DNA of 45,868 nucleotides from Clostridia bacterium. GTDB lineage: Bacteria > Bacillota > Clostridia > Christensenellales > Aristaeellaceae. The stretch lies in contig JAFZPI010000038.1 in NCBI GenBank assembly GCA_017552615.1, forward strand, positions 1-45,868, written 5' to 3'. Within the stretch, counting starts at the first letter, position 1. Every line of letters starts with the position of its first letter. This document shows positions 23,202 to 37,287 of the stretch, piece after piece. A program made the translations under genes and the position numbers. The notes under the pieces are model-generated. The model saw nothing but the letters and a program-made list of their open reading frames with translations, had not been told where the DNA came from and made no database searches.

Positions 23202-23447
23202 ATGGAAAATGAAGAATTAAGCCTTCATGAACTGGGACAGGCAACGGGCGGATATGCCGGACTTCAGGAAGGAATCGACGGTATTCCCGATTGGATGGCA
23301 CAGCAGGCGAAGAAGATTATCAAGGAAGAAAAGGAAAAGGGCGGCTGCAAGACCAATGCGGTCCAGAGGCTGACGCAGACAGTGATGACACATATGTCGC
23401 TGGGTGAAGTCATCGTGTTCGTCAACCAATGGTGGGATGCGGTGTAA
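23202..23447 (+). CDS. Peptide precursor with double-glycine leader (bacteriocin/RiPP-like)
   Basis: An 81-residue protein; ATG 23202 follows AGGAGG by 8 bases. Residues 6-17 read LSLHELGQATGG, matching the double-glycine leader pattern LSxxELxxIxGG, with Ala in place of Ile, that C39-peptidase ABC transporters cleave. Cleavage after Gly17 would give a 64-residue product beginning YAGLQEG, with one cysteine, a Lys/Glu-rich middle and a hydrophobic end (EVIVFVNQWWDAV). Such leaders are found on class II bacteriocins, quorum peptides and some RiPPs. No transporter, immunity or modification gene is in the window, so the partner must be elsewhere. A plain cytosolic small protein cannot be excluded. 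Confidence 0.65.
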   Translation: MENEELSLHELGQATGGYAGLQEGIDGIPDWMAQQAKKIIKEEKEKGGCKTNAVQRLTQTVMTHMSLGEVIVFVNQWWDAV

Positions 23448-23517
23448 TCAGGCTCCGCGGTTTCCGTATTCAAATGAAAACAGCACCTGGACGGTGCGGT
23501 TCATTCCGAGGTGGGGA

Positions 23518-23546
23518 TTGACTTTCCCCATTTCTTTTGCTATCAT
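23518..23546 (+). promoter_or_regulatory. Promoter of the antitoxin RNA
   Basis: TTGACT (23518-23523), a 17-base spacer and TATCAT (23541-23546). No ORF with a ribosome binding site follows; transcription would begin near 23553 and run into the hairpin at 23611-23647, antisense to the end of the toxin gene. Confidence 0.65.
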
Positions 23547-23552
23547 AAGGCC

Positions 23553-23651
23553 AGGACGAGCGGCATCCTGGTCGCACAGAATATGTAGCTCGATCCGGTA
23601 GAGTTTACCGAAAAGTAACCGTGATCCTGGCAGGGGCGGTTACTTTTTCAT
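23553..23651 (+). ncRNA. Putative antisense antitoxin RNA (RatA-like)
   Basis: About 100 bases between a near-consensus promoter and a terminator with TTTTT. It contains a hairpin CCAGGA...TCCTGG (23551-23571 region) and overlaps the 3' end of the convergent toxin message. This mirrors TxpA/RatA of Bacillus subtilis, where the RNA pairs with the 3' part of the toxin mRNA and leads to its decay. Ends are estimated from promoter and terminator positions. Confidence 0.55.
23611..23651. terminator. Shared bidirectional terminator of toxin and antitoxin RNA
   Basis: AAAAGTAACCG (23611-23621) pairs with CGGTTACTTTT (23637-23647), an 11-bp stem. The plus strand ends in CTTTTTC, the minus strand in CTTTTCGG. 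The toxin stop codon lies inside the stem. Confidence 0.7.
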
Positions 23652-23720
23652 TGCTGTTACAATGACCAAAGCAACTGTGGCGATGAGTGAAAGAAGCATA
23701 AAGACTTCGGTAGCACTCAT
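23640..23720 (-). CDS. Small hydrophobic peptide, Hol_Tox/TxpA-like type I toxin
   Basis: A 26-residue peptide, MSATEVFMLLSLIATVALVI followed by VTAMKK. It has a Ser/Thr-Glu opening, one membrane helix and a lysine-rich end, the hallmark of the 'putative holin-like toxin' group that includes TxpA-type toxins, which insert in the membrane and damage it. GGAGGAGG lies 9 bases before ATG 23720. The promoter is at 23807-23835, giving an untranslated leader of about 80 bases with potential structure around the ribosome binding site (CCGG-ATTTCATG-CCGG). A convergent RNA gene overlaps its 3' end. It is too short for most gene finders. Length and pattern fit the family well. Confidence 0.72.
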   Translation of the reverse strand: MSATEVFMLLSLIATVALVIVTAMKK

Positions 23721-23806
23721 GGCGAACCACCTCCTCCGGCATGAAATCCGGATCGGGCCACGCACCGCTCACCCCTGGGTCGGCCGTTTGCCCGGCTGAC
23801 GGGGAA

Positions 23807-23835
23807 AATGTAGCATTTGTGGAGAAGGGTGTCAA
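23807..23835 (-). promoter_or_regulatory. Promoter of the toxin gene
   Basis: On the minus strand, TTGACA (23835-23830), a 17-base spacer and TACATT (23812-23807), a near-consensus sigma-A promoter. Confidence 0.7.
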
Positions 23836-23934
23836 GGGAAAATCTGGGTGCTGTATTTGTGAAAAACTCTGCGTAAACAGAATCCCCGGAACATAACCCC
23901 CTCCCAATTCGTTCTTCATGGTGAGGGCCAACCC

Positions 23935-23963
23935 TTGCAAAGCGCCGCGAATGCGCGTATACT
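23935..23963 (+). promoter_or_regulatory. Sigma-A promoter of the moxR-DUF58 operon
   Basis: TTGCAA (23935-23940), a 17-base spacer and TATACT (23958-23963). The transcribed leader to ATG 24052 contains repeated ACTCACTACTC-like short motifs (about 23980-24012) of unknown meaning. Confidence 0.55.
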
Positions 23964-24051
23964 GTCCTCGTTCGCAACCCACTACTCACTACTCTCTGCT
24001 CACTCCTCACTATGTCCTGTGCCTTATGCCATATATAACGGAGGTTTTCCC

Positions 24052-24996
24052 ATGATCCAGCCCAGACGGATGATCTCAGCGCTCCTCGAGAATGTCAGCC
24101 GCGTGATCGTCGGCAAAGAGGAAGCCATCGAATATGTGCTCATCGCCATGCTCTGCCAGGGGCATGTATTGATCGAGGACGTGCCCGGCGTCGGCAAGAC
24201 AACCCTCGCTTCGGCGCTGGCGCGGTCGCTGGACTGCTCCTTCCGCCGCATCCAGTTCACCCCGGACCTGATGCCCTCCGACGTAACGGGCTATACCCTG
24301 GTGAACATGACGACCGGCGTGGAGGAATTCCGCGAGGGCTCCGTGATGAGCCAGGTCGTGCTGGCGGACGAGATCAACCGCACCAGCCCAAAGACCCAGG
24401 CGGCCCTGCTCGAGGCCATGGAGGAGCACCAGGTGACCGTGGATGGCGTGACGCACAGCCTGCCCCGGCCCTTTATCGTGCTCGCGACGCAGAACCCGAA
24501 CGCCTTTGTTGGCACCTACCCGCTGCCGGAGGCCCAGATGGACCGCTTCTTTCTACGCATCGGCATCGGTTACCCGACCGTGGTGCAGGAGATGGACGTT
24601 CTGGAGCGCTATACCGGCCAGGTGAAGCCCATGGAGCAGCTCCAGCCGGTGTGTTCCGCGGGGGACGTGATCGCGATGCAAGAGGCGGTGAACACAGTCT
24701 ACTGCTCACCTGAAGTCCGTTCGTATGTCGCGAACCTGGCCGCTGCGACGCGCAATGCGCCGGCGCTCCAGCTCGGCCTTTCCACGCGCGCGGCCATCGC
24801 CCTGCTGAGGGGCGGACAGGCCTGCGCCCTGCTCTCGGGCCGCGATTATGTCATTCCGGAAGATATCCAGCACATGGTCATGCCGGTGTGTTGCCACCGC
24901 CTGGTGCTGAACCCGGAAGCGAAGATGAAGGGCGTGACCGCCGAGAGCGTCATGGCGGCAGTGCTCAAGGGCGTGCAGGTGCCCGTCCGGTTATGA
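24052..24996 (+). CDS. MoxR-family AAA+ ATPase
   Basis: A 314-residue AAA+ ATPase. ATG 24052 is 7 bases after GGAGG; a longer frame lacks a site. Walker A is 'EDVPGVGKTTLAS' (about residues 39-51), Walker B 'VVLADEINRTSPKTQAALLE' near 105-120, followed by sensor 1 'PFIVLATQNPNAF' and the C-terminal lid. MoxR proteins act as chaperones for metal insertion or complex assembly, usually with a DUF58 partner and VWA proteins. The DUF58 gene follows with an ATGA overlap. A secreted VWA protein is in the window at 612-2465, but it is far away and there is no evidence that they work together. Confidence 0.93.
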   Translation: MIQPRRMISALLENVSRVIVGKEEAIEYVLIAMLCQGHVLIEDVPGVGKTTLASALARSLDCSFRRIQFTPDLMPSDVTGYTLVNMTTGVEEFREGSVMSQVVLADEINRTSPKTQAALLEAMEEHQVTVDGVTHSLPRPFIVLATQNPNAFVGTYPLPEAQMDRFFLRIGIGYPTVVQEMDVLERYTGQVKPMEQLQPVCSAGDVIAMQEAVNTVYCSPEVRSYVANLAAATRNAPALQLGLSTRAAIALLRGGQACALLSGRDYVIPEDIQHMVMPVCCHRLVLNPEAKMKGVTAESVMAAVLKGVQVPVRL

Positions 24997-26135
24997 GGAC
25001 GCGGCTTGCCCTGCCGCTGGGTGCGGCCGCTGTATTGGCGGTGACGGGCTTCTCGACGGGGAGCCCGGCCTTTCTCGTTCCGGCGGTGCTGATCCTTCTG
25101 CTGATCCTGCTGGGAGGCATCAGCGTAGCCTGGGCCCGCCGGACGGTCTATGTAAATGTAGGGGCGGACAGCCAGAGCGCGCACCGCGGGGATGAGATCC
25201 ACCTGGCCATCACAGCGGGACACCGCTGCCCGCTGCCGGTAGCGCCGCTCTCGCTCGAGGTTCGTACCGGCCCCGGCGAGGATTCGCAGGAGCTCTGCGT
25301 GGCTCAAACGCGGGGCAGAGCATCCACCACGCTTGGCTTTGTCGCCCGGCACGTGGGCTTCAGCCATCCGGGCGTGCGGGCCTGTCGGGTCGAGGACCTC
25401 TTCGGTATGTTCACGGCGGTCGTGCCGATGCAGGAGGCTGAAGCCGGTCTGTCGGTCCTGCCCAACACCTTTGATCTGGAACCCCTGACCTTTGCGCCGT
25501 GCGAGGCCAGCCTCGGCGCGATTTCCAGCCCGACCGAGGACGCCTCGGACCCGGCGGACATCCGTTCCTGGCGGCGTGGCGACGCGCTGAAGAAGGTCCA
25601 CTGGAAACTCTCGGCCCGCCGCCGGACGCTGCTCGTGCGGCGCTTCGAGGAGCCGACCCAGCCGGAGGCCCTGGTGCTGCTGGACTGCACACGCCCGGAC
25701 CCGGGCATTGATGAGGCCTTCACCCGCGACGCGATGGTGGAGACCGCCGCCAGCGTCATGGCGGCGCAGGAGGGTTCCAACAATGATGTCCGCCTGCCCC
25801 TGTGGGGGCGGCACCCGAGCGAGCTGACCTTGCGCATGGGCCTGCATCTGGCCTACGAACGCCTGGCGCAGGTGGACTTCTCCGCCACGGAGGGCTTTGA
25901 CCGGCAGTTGCTGGACGCGACCCGGCGCCTGCGGCAGGTCGGCGCGACGGTGGTCATCACCTCACGCCTCTCCGGTCGGATGCTGGAGCCCCTGATCAGC
26001 ATGCGACGCGCCGGTCCGACCCTGCGCCTCTACCTTGTCAGCGACACCCCCAACCGCGAGGACTGGCAGCCATTGATCACCCGCCTTCAGCAGGCGGAGA
26101 TCCAGGTCTGCAGCGTGACGCCGATACGGGAATAA
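24993..26135 (+). CDS. DUF58 domain protein, MoxR partner
   Basis: A 380-residue protein. The ATG at 24993 overlaps the moxR stop (ATGA), so the pair is translationally coupled; the earlier in-frame start at 24888 lies inside moxR. Two hydrophobic segments near the N-terminus (about residues 4-45, 'LALPLGAAAVLAVTGF' and 'VPAVLILLLILLGGISVAW') anchor it. The DUF58 core follows, with the signature 'DPADIRSWRRGDALKKVHWK', 'LLVRRFEEPTQPEALVLLD' and the VWA-like fold after it. It is commonly next to moxR; the transglutaminase gene that often comes third is absent here. Precise function is unknown; cell envelope assembly is a usual guess. Confidence 0.9.
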   Translation: MRTRLALPLGAAAVLAVTGFSTGSPAFLVPAVLILLLILLGGISVAWARRTVYVNVGADSQSAHRGDEIHLAITAGHRCPLPVAPLSLEVRTGPGEDSQELCVAQTRGRASTTLGFVARHVGFSHPGVRACRVEDLFGMFTAVVPMQEAEAGLSVLPNTFDLEPLTFAPCEASLGAISSPTEDASDPADIRSWRRGDALKKVHWKLSARRRTLLVRRFEEPTQPEALVLLDCTRPDPGIDEAFTRDAMVETAASVMAAQEGSNNDVRLPLWGRHPSELTLRMGLHLAYERLAQVDFSATEGFDRQLLDATRRLRQVGATVVITSRLSGRMLEPLISMRRAGPTLRLYLVSDTPNREDWQPLITRLQQAEIQVCSVTPIRE

Positions 26136-26188
26136 CAAATAGCTTGCTTTTCACTCTCTCCAGAAGGCGAGTTTGATCTGTTTGGCCA

Positions 26189-26217
26189 TTGACAAGTGTG
26201 CCTGCTTGCAGTACAAT
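26189..26217 (+). promoter_or_regulatory. Promoter of the RelB/RelE operon
   Basis: TTGACA (26189-26194), 17 bases, TACAAT (26212-26217), almost consensus. The predicted start near 26224 leaves the AAGGAGG site (26225-26231) at the very 5' end of the message. Antitoxins of this type usually repress such a promoter; no clear operator was seen. Confidence 0.75.
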
Positions 26218-26238
26218 GTCCTACAAGGAGGTGGTTTG

Positions 26239-26460
26239 ATGGCCTTTTCGATTCGGCTTACGGAGGATGAAAGAATGCTGGCGGAAAGCTATGCCAAGCT
26301 TCATTCGTTTTCTTTATCGGAAGCTTTCAAGAGAGCGCTTTTTGAAAGAATTGAGGACGAATATGATCTGACGGTTGGACAGGAAGCCTATAACGAATAT
26401 ATCGCAAGTCAAAAGAAGAGCCGCCCCATCAGCGAGCTCTGGAAGGAATGCGATTTATGA
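26239..26460 (+). CDS. Antitoxin, RelB/DinJ-like (ribbon-helix-helix)
   Basis: A 73-residue protein beginning MAFSIRLTEDERMLAESYAK, where a short beta strand precedes two helices, as in ribbon-helix-helix antitoxins of the RelB/DinJ or DUF6290 group ('SIRLteeE...ie.yAk..g.s.sea.k.al.e'). The C-terminal part ('YDLTVGQEAYNEYIASQKKS') ends with 'SRPISELWKECDL', the usual toxin-wrapping tail. AAGGAGG is 8 bases upstream. The toxin start codon overlaps its stop (ATGA). It should bind and block the toxin and repress the operon. Confidence 0.85.
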   Translation: MAFSIRLTEDERMLAESYAKLHSFSLSEAFKRALFERIEDEYDLTVGQEAYNEYIASQKKSRPISELWKECDL

Positions 26461-26750
26461 GTTACAAGGTAGAGACAACCGCACGGTTTGACAGAGAATT
26501 CAAAAAACTGGATCGGTATACACAAAAGATGATCAAGTCCTGGATTGAAAAGAACCTTGTGGATTGTGCGGATCCAAGAGCCCACGGAAAGGGGCTGACG
26601 GCAAACCGAAGCGGCCAATGGAGGTATCGGATCGGGGACTATCGTCTGATCTGTTTCATTGAAGATGACAAGTTGGTTATTCTTGCAATGTCTGTGGGAC
26701 ACAGGAGTGATATATACAAAACCAGATCGGCTAAGCGTTCTGTCTGCTAA
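26457..26750 (+). CDS. Toxin, RelE/ParE superfamily
   Basis: A 97-residue protein; ATG 26457 overlaps the antitoxin stop. It reads YKVETTARFDREFKKLDRYT near the start and 'RYRIGDYRLICFIEDDKLVI' later, the standard RelE/ParE pattern with two helices followed by beta strands, and ends 'ILAMSVGHRSDIYK'. RelE members cut mRNA on the ribosome; the conserved Arg and basic residues in 'GQWRYRIGDYR' are consistent with that. The exact class (RelE, YafQ or YoeB) cannot be fixed by eye. The stop codon lies within the first arm of the operon terminator. Confidence 0.88.
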   Translation: MSYKVETTARFDREFKKLDRYTQKMIKSWIEKNLVDCADPRAHGKGLTANRSGQWRYRIGDYRLICFIEDDKLVILAMSVGHRSDIYKTRSAKRSVC

Positions 26751-26820
26751 ACAGCCCCACCACTGCATTGGCCGAGGGATTTTCCCTCGCAAGCCGTTGC
26801 GGCGGTGGGGCTGTTTTGTT
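26749..26820 (+). terminator. Long-stem terminator of the RelB/RelE operon
   Basis: AAACAGCCCCACC (26749-26761) pairs with GGTGGGGCTGTTT (26804-26816), followed by TTGTT. Inside is a second hairpin CGAGGG-ATTTT-CCCTCG (26773-26789). The toxin stop codon TAA (26748-26750) is at the base of the stem. Confidence 0.7.
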
Positions 26821-26868
26821 CGTTTATTGCCCGGTCATCTATCCCTCAAAAGGATCGTCGCTGTAATT

Positions 26869-27729
26869 CTATTCTTCCTCAAACTCTCTCGCGTGTTTCT
26901 TGAAGAAATCATAGTAAATCCTCGGGTTCTTCAGCTGGGTCCAGCTATCCACGATTTGGGACTGGTCATCCAGGTTGATGATCCTTGCGCCGGGGAAAGC
27001 CAGCAGGAAGGGCGAGTGTGTGCTGATGACCAACTGATTCCCGCAGTAGCGGATGGAATCCATCAGGAAATCCGCGAGGATTAGCTGGTTCTCGGGGCTC
27101 AGGCTGTTCTCCGGCTCATCGAGCAGACAGAGTGTGTCTGTTTCAATTTTGCTTTGAAAGTACATCAGGGCGCTTTCCCCATTGGAGCGCTCCCGGAGGC
27201 TCTTCCCGGATTCGTTTTCGATAAAGCGGCTTTTGGTTTTGCTCCTCGCTTGGTTGATCCGGTGCAGATGGTCCAGATCATCCAGGGATCGGAGCTGGAA
27301 CCGCTCACGCTTCAGCGTGTAATAGTCCTCCGCCAGTTCTTCGCGCTGCCGGTCAATCCCTTCGTTGATCGAGCGGATGTCCAGCATCATATCGAAAACG
27401 TCATCGCTCGTGATGATCCGGCTGCCGGCGGGAATGGCTTCGTCCTGGCTGACCCGGCACTTGTCCACATAGTTCTGGAAAAAGCGTGAGCGGTTATAGG
27501 CGCTGCTCCGGATCAGGCGCAGTTTTTCGGCGATCACATTCAGAGCCGTGCTTTTTCCGCTGCCGTTCCCTCCATAGAGGATCGTCACCGGACGGAAAAA
27601 GATCTCGGCCAGCCCGACCTTAGGCAGCACGCCATAGGGATAGACGGACTGATCGTACGTGGTCTTCAGCCCGAACATGAAGTCGGACTCGGTTTCTTCT
27701 CCCGGGAAATAGAACGCATTCAGATACAA
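26869..27729 (-). CDS. AAA family ATPase (ABC-type, single-gene)
   Basis: A 286-residue ATPase with start TTG at 27729, chosen because homologues begin with a '[YL]-x-x-x-FYFP'-like strand and an AAGGA site is about 11 bases upstream; the ATG at 27855 would overlap the preceding gene by 77 bases. Walker A is 'TILYGGNGSGKST' (about residues 52-62), a signature-like 'RSNGESALMYF' lies near 190, Walker B 'CLLDEPENSLSPENQLILA' near 210 and the switch histidine in 'VISTHSPFLLA'. These soluble ATPases resemble RecF/SMC-like ATPases of defence or repair systems. No partner nuclease is adjacent; the neighbouring gene is a secreted hydrolase. Role unknown. Confidence 0.8.
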   Translation of the reverse strand: MYLNAFYFPGEETESDFMFGLKTTYDQSVYPYGVLPKVGLAEIFFRPVTILYGGNGSGKSTALNVIAEKLRLIRSSAYNRSRFFQNYVDKCRVSQDEAIPAGSRIITSDDVFDMMLDIRSINEGIDRQREELAEDYYTLKRERFQLRSLDDLDHLHRINQARSKTKSRFIENESGKSLRERSNGESALMYFQSKIETDTLCLLDEPENSLSPENQLILADFLMDSIRYCGNQLVISTHSPFLLAFPGARIINLDDQSQIVDSWTQLKNPRIYYDFFKKHAREFEEE

Positions 27730-27778
27730 GATGATTCTTTTCCTTATAAATATTTTTGATCCGGGGATCGGTGCGGCA

Positions 27779-29095
27779 TCAACGGCCCCGCGGATCGTCT
27801 TCGGCGTAGAAATTCTCCGCCAGCCAGCGCTCTCCGTCTGTGGTGAGTACCACACCGCGGATGCGGGTGTTGATGTAGGGAATGCGATTCTGATAGAGCC
27901 ATACCTGTCCGTCCCAGCCGCGTTCCTTGTTGGTAATGATGCACAGCTGGGGTGTGATTGCCTTGGCGAAGGTCCACTCGAGGGCTGCCTTGCCGTGGTG
28001 CGGATATTTCAGGATGTCTACCCTGATCTCGCCCTCTTTGGTGGTGGCGGCCATGGCTTTCATTCCTGCGATCTCGATATCTGAGCCGAAAAGCATCGTG
28101 CGCTCGCCGTAACGCAGGAGAAGCACCGCGCTGCGGTTGTTGCAGCTGTAGTTTTCCGGACACCGGTCGTAAACCGTGAGCGTCGCGCCGCCGAGGGTCA
28201 GCACATCGCCGTCCCCGTAACGGGTGACTGGAATCCCAAAGAGGGAAGTCCATTCATTAATCAGGGGCATGTGTTCATTATAGTCATCCGGGAAACTGAT
28301 CATCAGTTCCCCGATGTGGATGTACTGGGCGATATAGGCCAGCCCTTCGTAATGGTCGTGGTGGGGATGGGTGATCAGCAGCCTGTCGATGCTCCTAATC
28401 CCCAGTTCCTTCAGCATGGCGACGATGGATTCTTCGAATTCATGGGAGCCGCAGTCGATCAGCAGGGTCTCCCCGTTGCAGATCAGCAGTTCCGAATCGC
28501 AGTCCCGGATCGGGGGGAAGACGATGGTCAGGAGGTCTGCGTCCGCCGCGAAGGTAAAGTCCGTCCATTCTTTCGGGTTGTTGACCCGATCGATGATCGT
28601 TGGCGGCGTGGGCACGGGGGTGGGCGTCGCTGGGATAGGGGTTTCGATCACGGTAGGAGAAGGGCTTGGCGTGGGGGAAGGGCTTTCACTGGGCTGAGGC
28701 GTCGGGGTGCGGGGAATGGGTGTGGAAATCGGATAAGACTTGGGAGTCGGAGATGGAGTGGGCGTAGAGACAGGCGTGGGTGTTGGGGTAAGGGATGAGG
28801 TTGGAGTTGGTGTTGGAGAAGGCGTAGGTGATGGAGATGGAGTTGGCGTCGGAGAAGGGGTTACTGTTGAGGTGGGTGTGGCCTCGTGAATGACCGGCGT
28901 CGGTGTGGGAACCGGGGTGACCGACGGGACCGGCGTGTGGATCGGGTAGATTGGACGCGCGGTTGGGGTTGCGGTCACTGGGACAGGGGTTGAAATGGGG
29001 TGTGATTTGGTTTCGGCCGCGGCGAAAACCGAAATCATCAGAAGACAGAGGGCTGTCAGCATGATCAGAAGGAAACGTCCTGATTTGATTGGCAC
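27779..29095 (-). CDS. Secreted metallo-beta-lactamase-fold hydrolase with Pro/Thr/Ser linker
   Basis: A 438-residue protein. The GTG at 29095 follows AAAGGA by 10 bases; an upstream in-frame ATG at 29179 would place an extension over the repeat element. A signal peptide spans about residues 1-27 ('[20 protein letters not shown]'). Residues about 30-165 are almost only Thr, Pro, Ser and Val in short 'TPTP/SPTP' repeats, an extended wall-spanning linker. The C-terminal 270 residues are a metallo-beta-lactamase domain with HPHHDH (metal ligands), 'LLIDCG' and '[14 protein letters not shown]', closest to the ComEC C-terminal domain group. It probably cuts a phosphoester or nucleic acid outside the cell; the substrate is unknown. 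Confidence 0.82.
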   Translation of the reverse strand: MPIKSGRFLLIMLTALCLLMISVFAAAETKSHPISTPVPVTATPTARPIYPIHTPVPSVTPVPTPTPVIHEATPTSTVTPSPTPTPSPSPTPSPTPTPTSSLTPTPTPVSTPTPSPTPKSYPISTPIPRTPTPQPSESPSPTPSPSPTVIETPIPATPTPVPTPPTIIDRVNNPKEWTDFTFAADADLLTIVFPPIRDCDSELLICNGETLLIDCGSHEFEESIVAMLKELGIRSIDRLLITHPHHDHYEGLAYIAQYIHIGELMISFPDDYNEHMPLINEWTSLFGIPVTRYGDGDVLTLGGATLTVYDRCPENYSCNNRSAVLLLRYGERTMLFGSDIEIAGMKAMAATTKEGEIRVDILKYPHHGKAALEWTFAKAITPQLCIITNKERGWDGQVWLYQNRIPYINTRIRGVVLTTDGERWLAENFYAEDDPRGR

Positions 29096-29146
29096 GGGCT
29101 TTGGTTCCTTTCGAAGAGTAATTTGACAAGAGGATTTCGCCGCAGA

Positions 29147-29264
29147 GAACCCCTCACCCGCTGCGCGGGAGCTCCCCATTGCGATGGGGAGCCTTTAAGG
29201 AAGTGTGCAAAAATCCCAGCCTCCCCACCGCAGTGGGGAGGTGGCCCGCAGGCCAGAGGGGTTC
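29147..29264. repeat. Mosaic palindromic repeat element (MITE-like)
   Basis: Perfect 9-base terminal inverted repeats GAACCCCTC (29147-29155) and GAGGGGTTC (29256-29264). Inside are GCTCCCCATTGCGATGGGGAGC, described as stem GCTCCCCAT/ATGGGGAGC, and CCTCCCCACCGCAGTGGGGAGG. It is inserted between the divergent MBL and rpoB genes, 38 bases upstream of the rpoB -35. Confidence 0.65.
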
Positions 29265-29301
29265 CCGCGGAAAAGATTTCCGGCAAACCACAAAAAAAGA
29301 C

Positions 29302-29330
29302 TTGACGCAGATCGAACCTTGTGATACAAT
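29302..29330 (+). promoter_or_regulatory. Sigma-A promoter of rpoB-rpoC
   Basis: TTGACG (29302-29307), 17 bases, TACAAT (29325-29330), near consensus. The leader to ATG 29463 is about 125 bases and contains a small stem CAGTA/TACTG near 29342 and two AAATGCAA repeats near 29401 and 29415; no ribosomal-protein genes precede rpoB. Confidence 0.75.
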
Positions 29331-29462
29331 AAAAAATTGCATCAGTATCTTTACTGCTGTGGGTTTTTTCTGCCTTTCCATTGTACACGCATTGCGTCGA
29401 AAATGCAAGAGGCAAATGCAAAGGTCCCCCGGGACACACCGATGAAGGGGTGATGGCTGCCT

Positions 29463-33224
<3,762 letters not shown>

Positions 33225-33267
33225 GCTGCAAGCTGCCTCTATCGTGTTGAAGGGAGCGTGAACCCTT

Positions 33268-37227
<3,960 letters not shown>

Positions 37228-37242
37228 TTTCAAATCAACAAG

Positions 37243-37278
37243 AAACCGGGCATCCTTTGCGGGTGCCCGGTTTGCATT
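37243..37278. terminator. Convergent terminator of rpoBC and the MATE gene
   Basis: AAACCGGGCA (37243-37252) pairs with TGCCCGGTTT (37264-37273). The minus strand ends in TTTCTTGTTG, the plus strand in GCATTTTG. It can stop both convergent transcripts. Confidence 0.7.
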
Positions 37279-37287
37279 TTGCAGTTT

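Noticed and set aside
23448-24051. Other small frames in the gap before moxR
   Set aside because: Apart from the 26-residue toxin, none has a ribosome binding site or a plausible protein sequence; the frame joining upstream of moxR at 23935 runs through the promoter.
26869-29095. AAA ATPase plus metallo-beta-lactamase protein as a two-gene defence system
   Set aside because: The hydrolase has a clear export signal and a wall linker, so it would not meet the cytoplasmic ATPase. They are neighbours, but a shared function is not supported.
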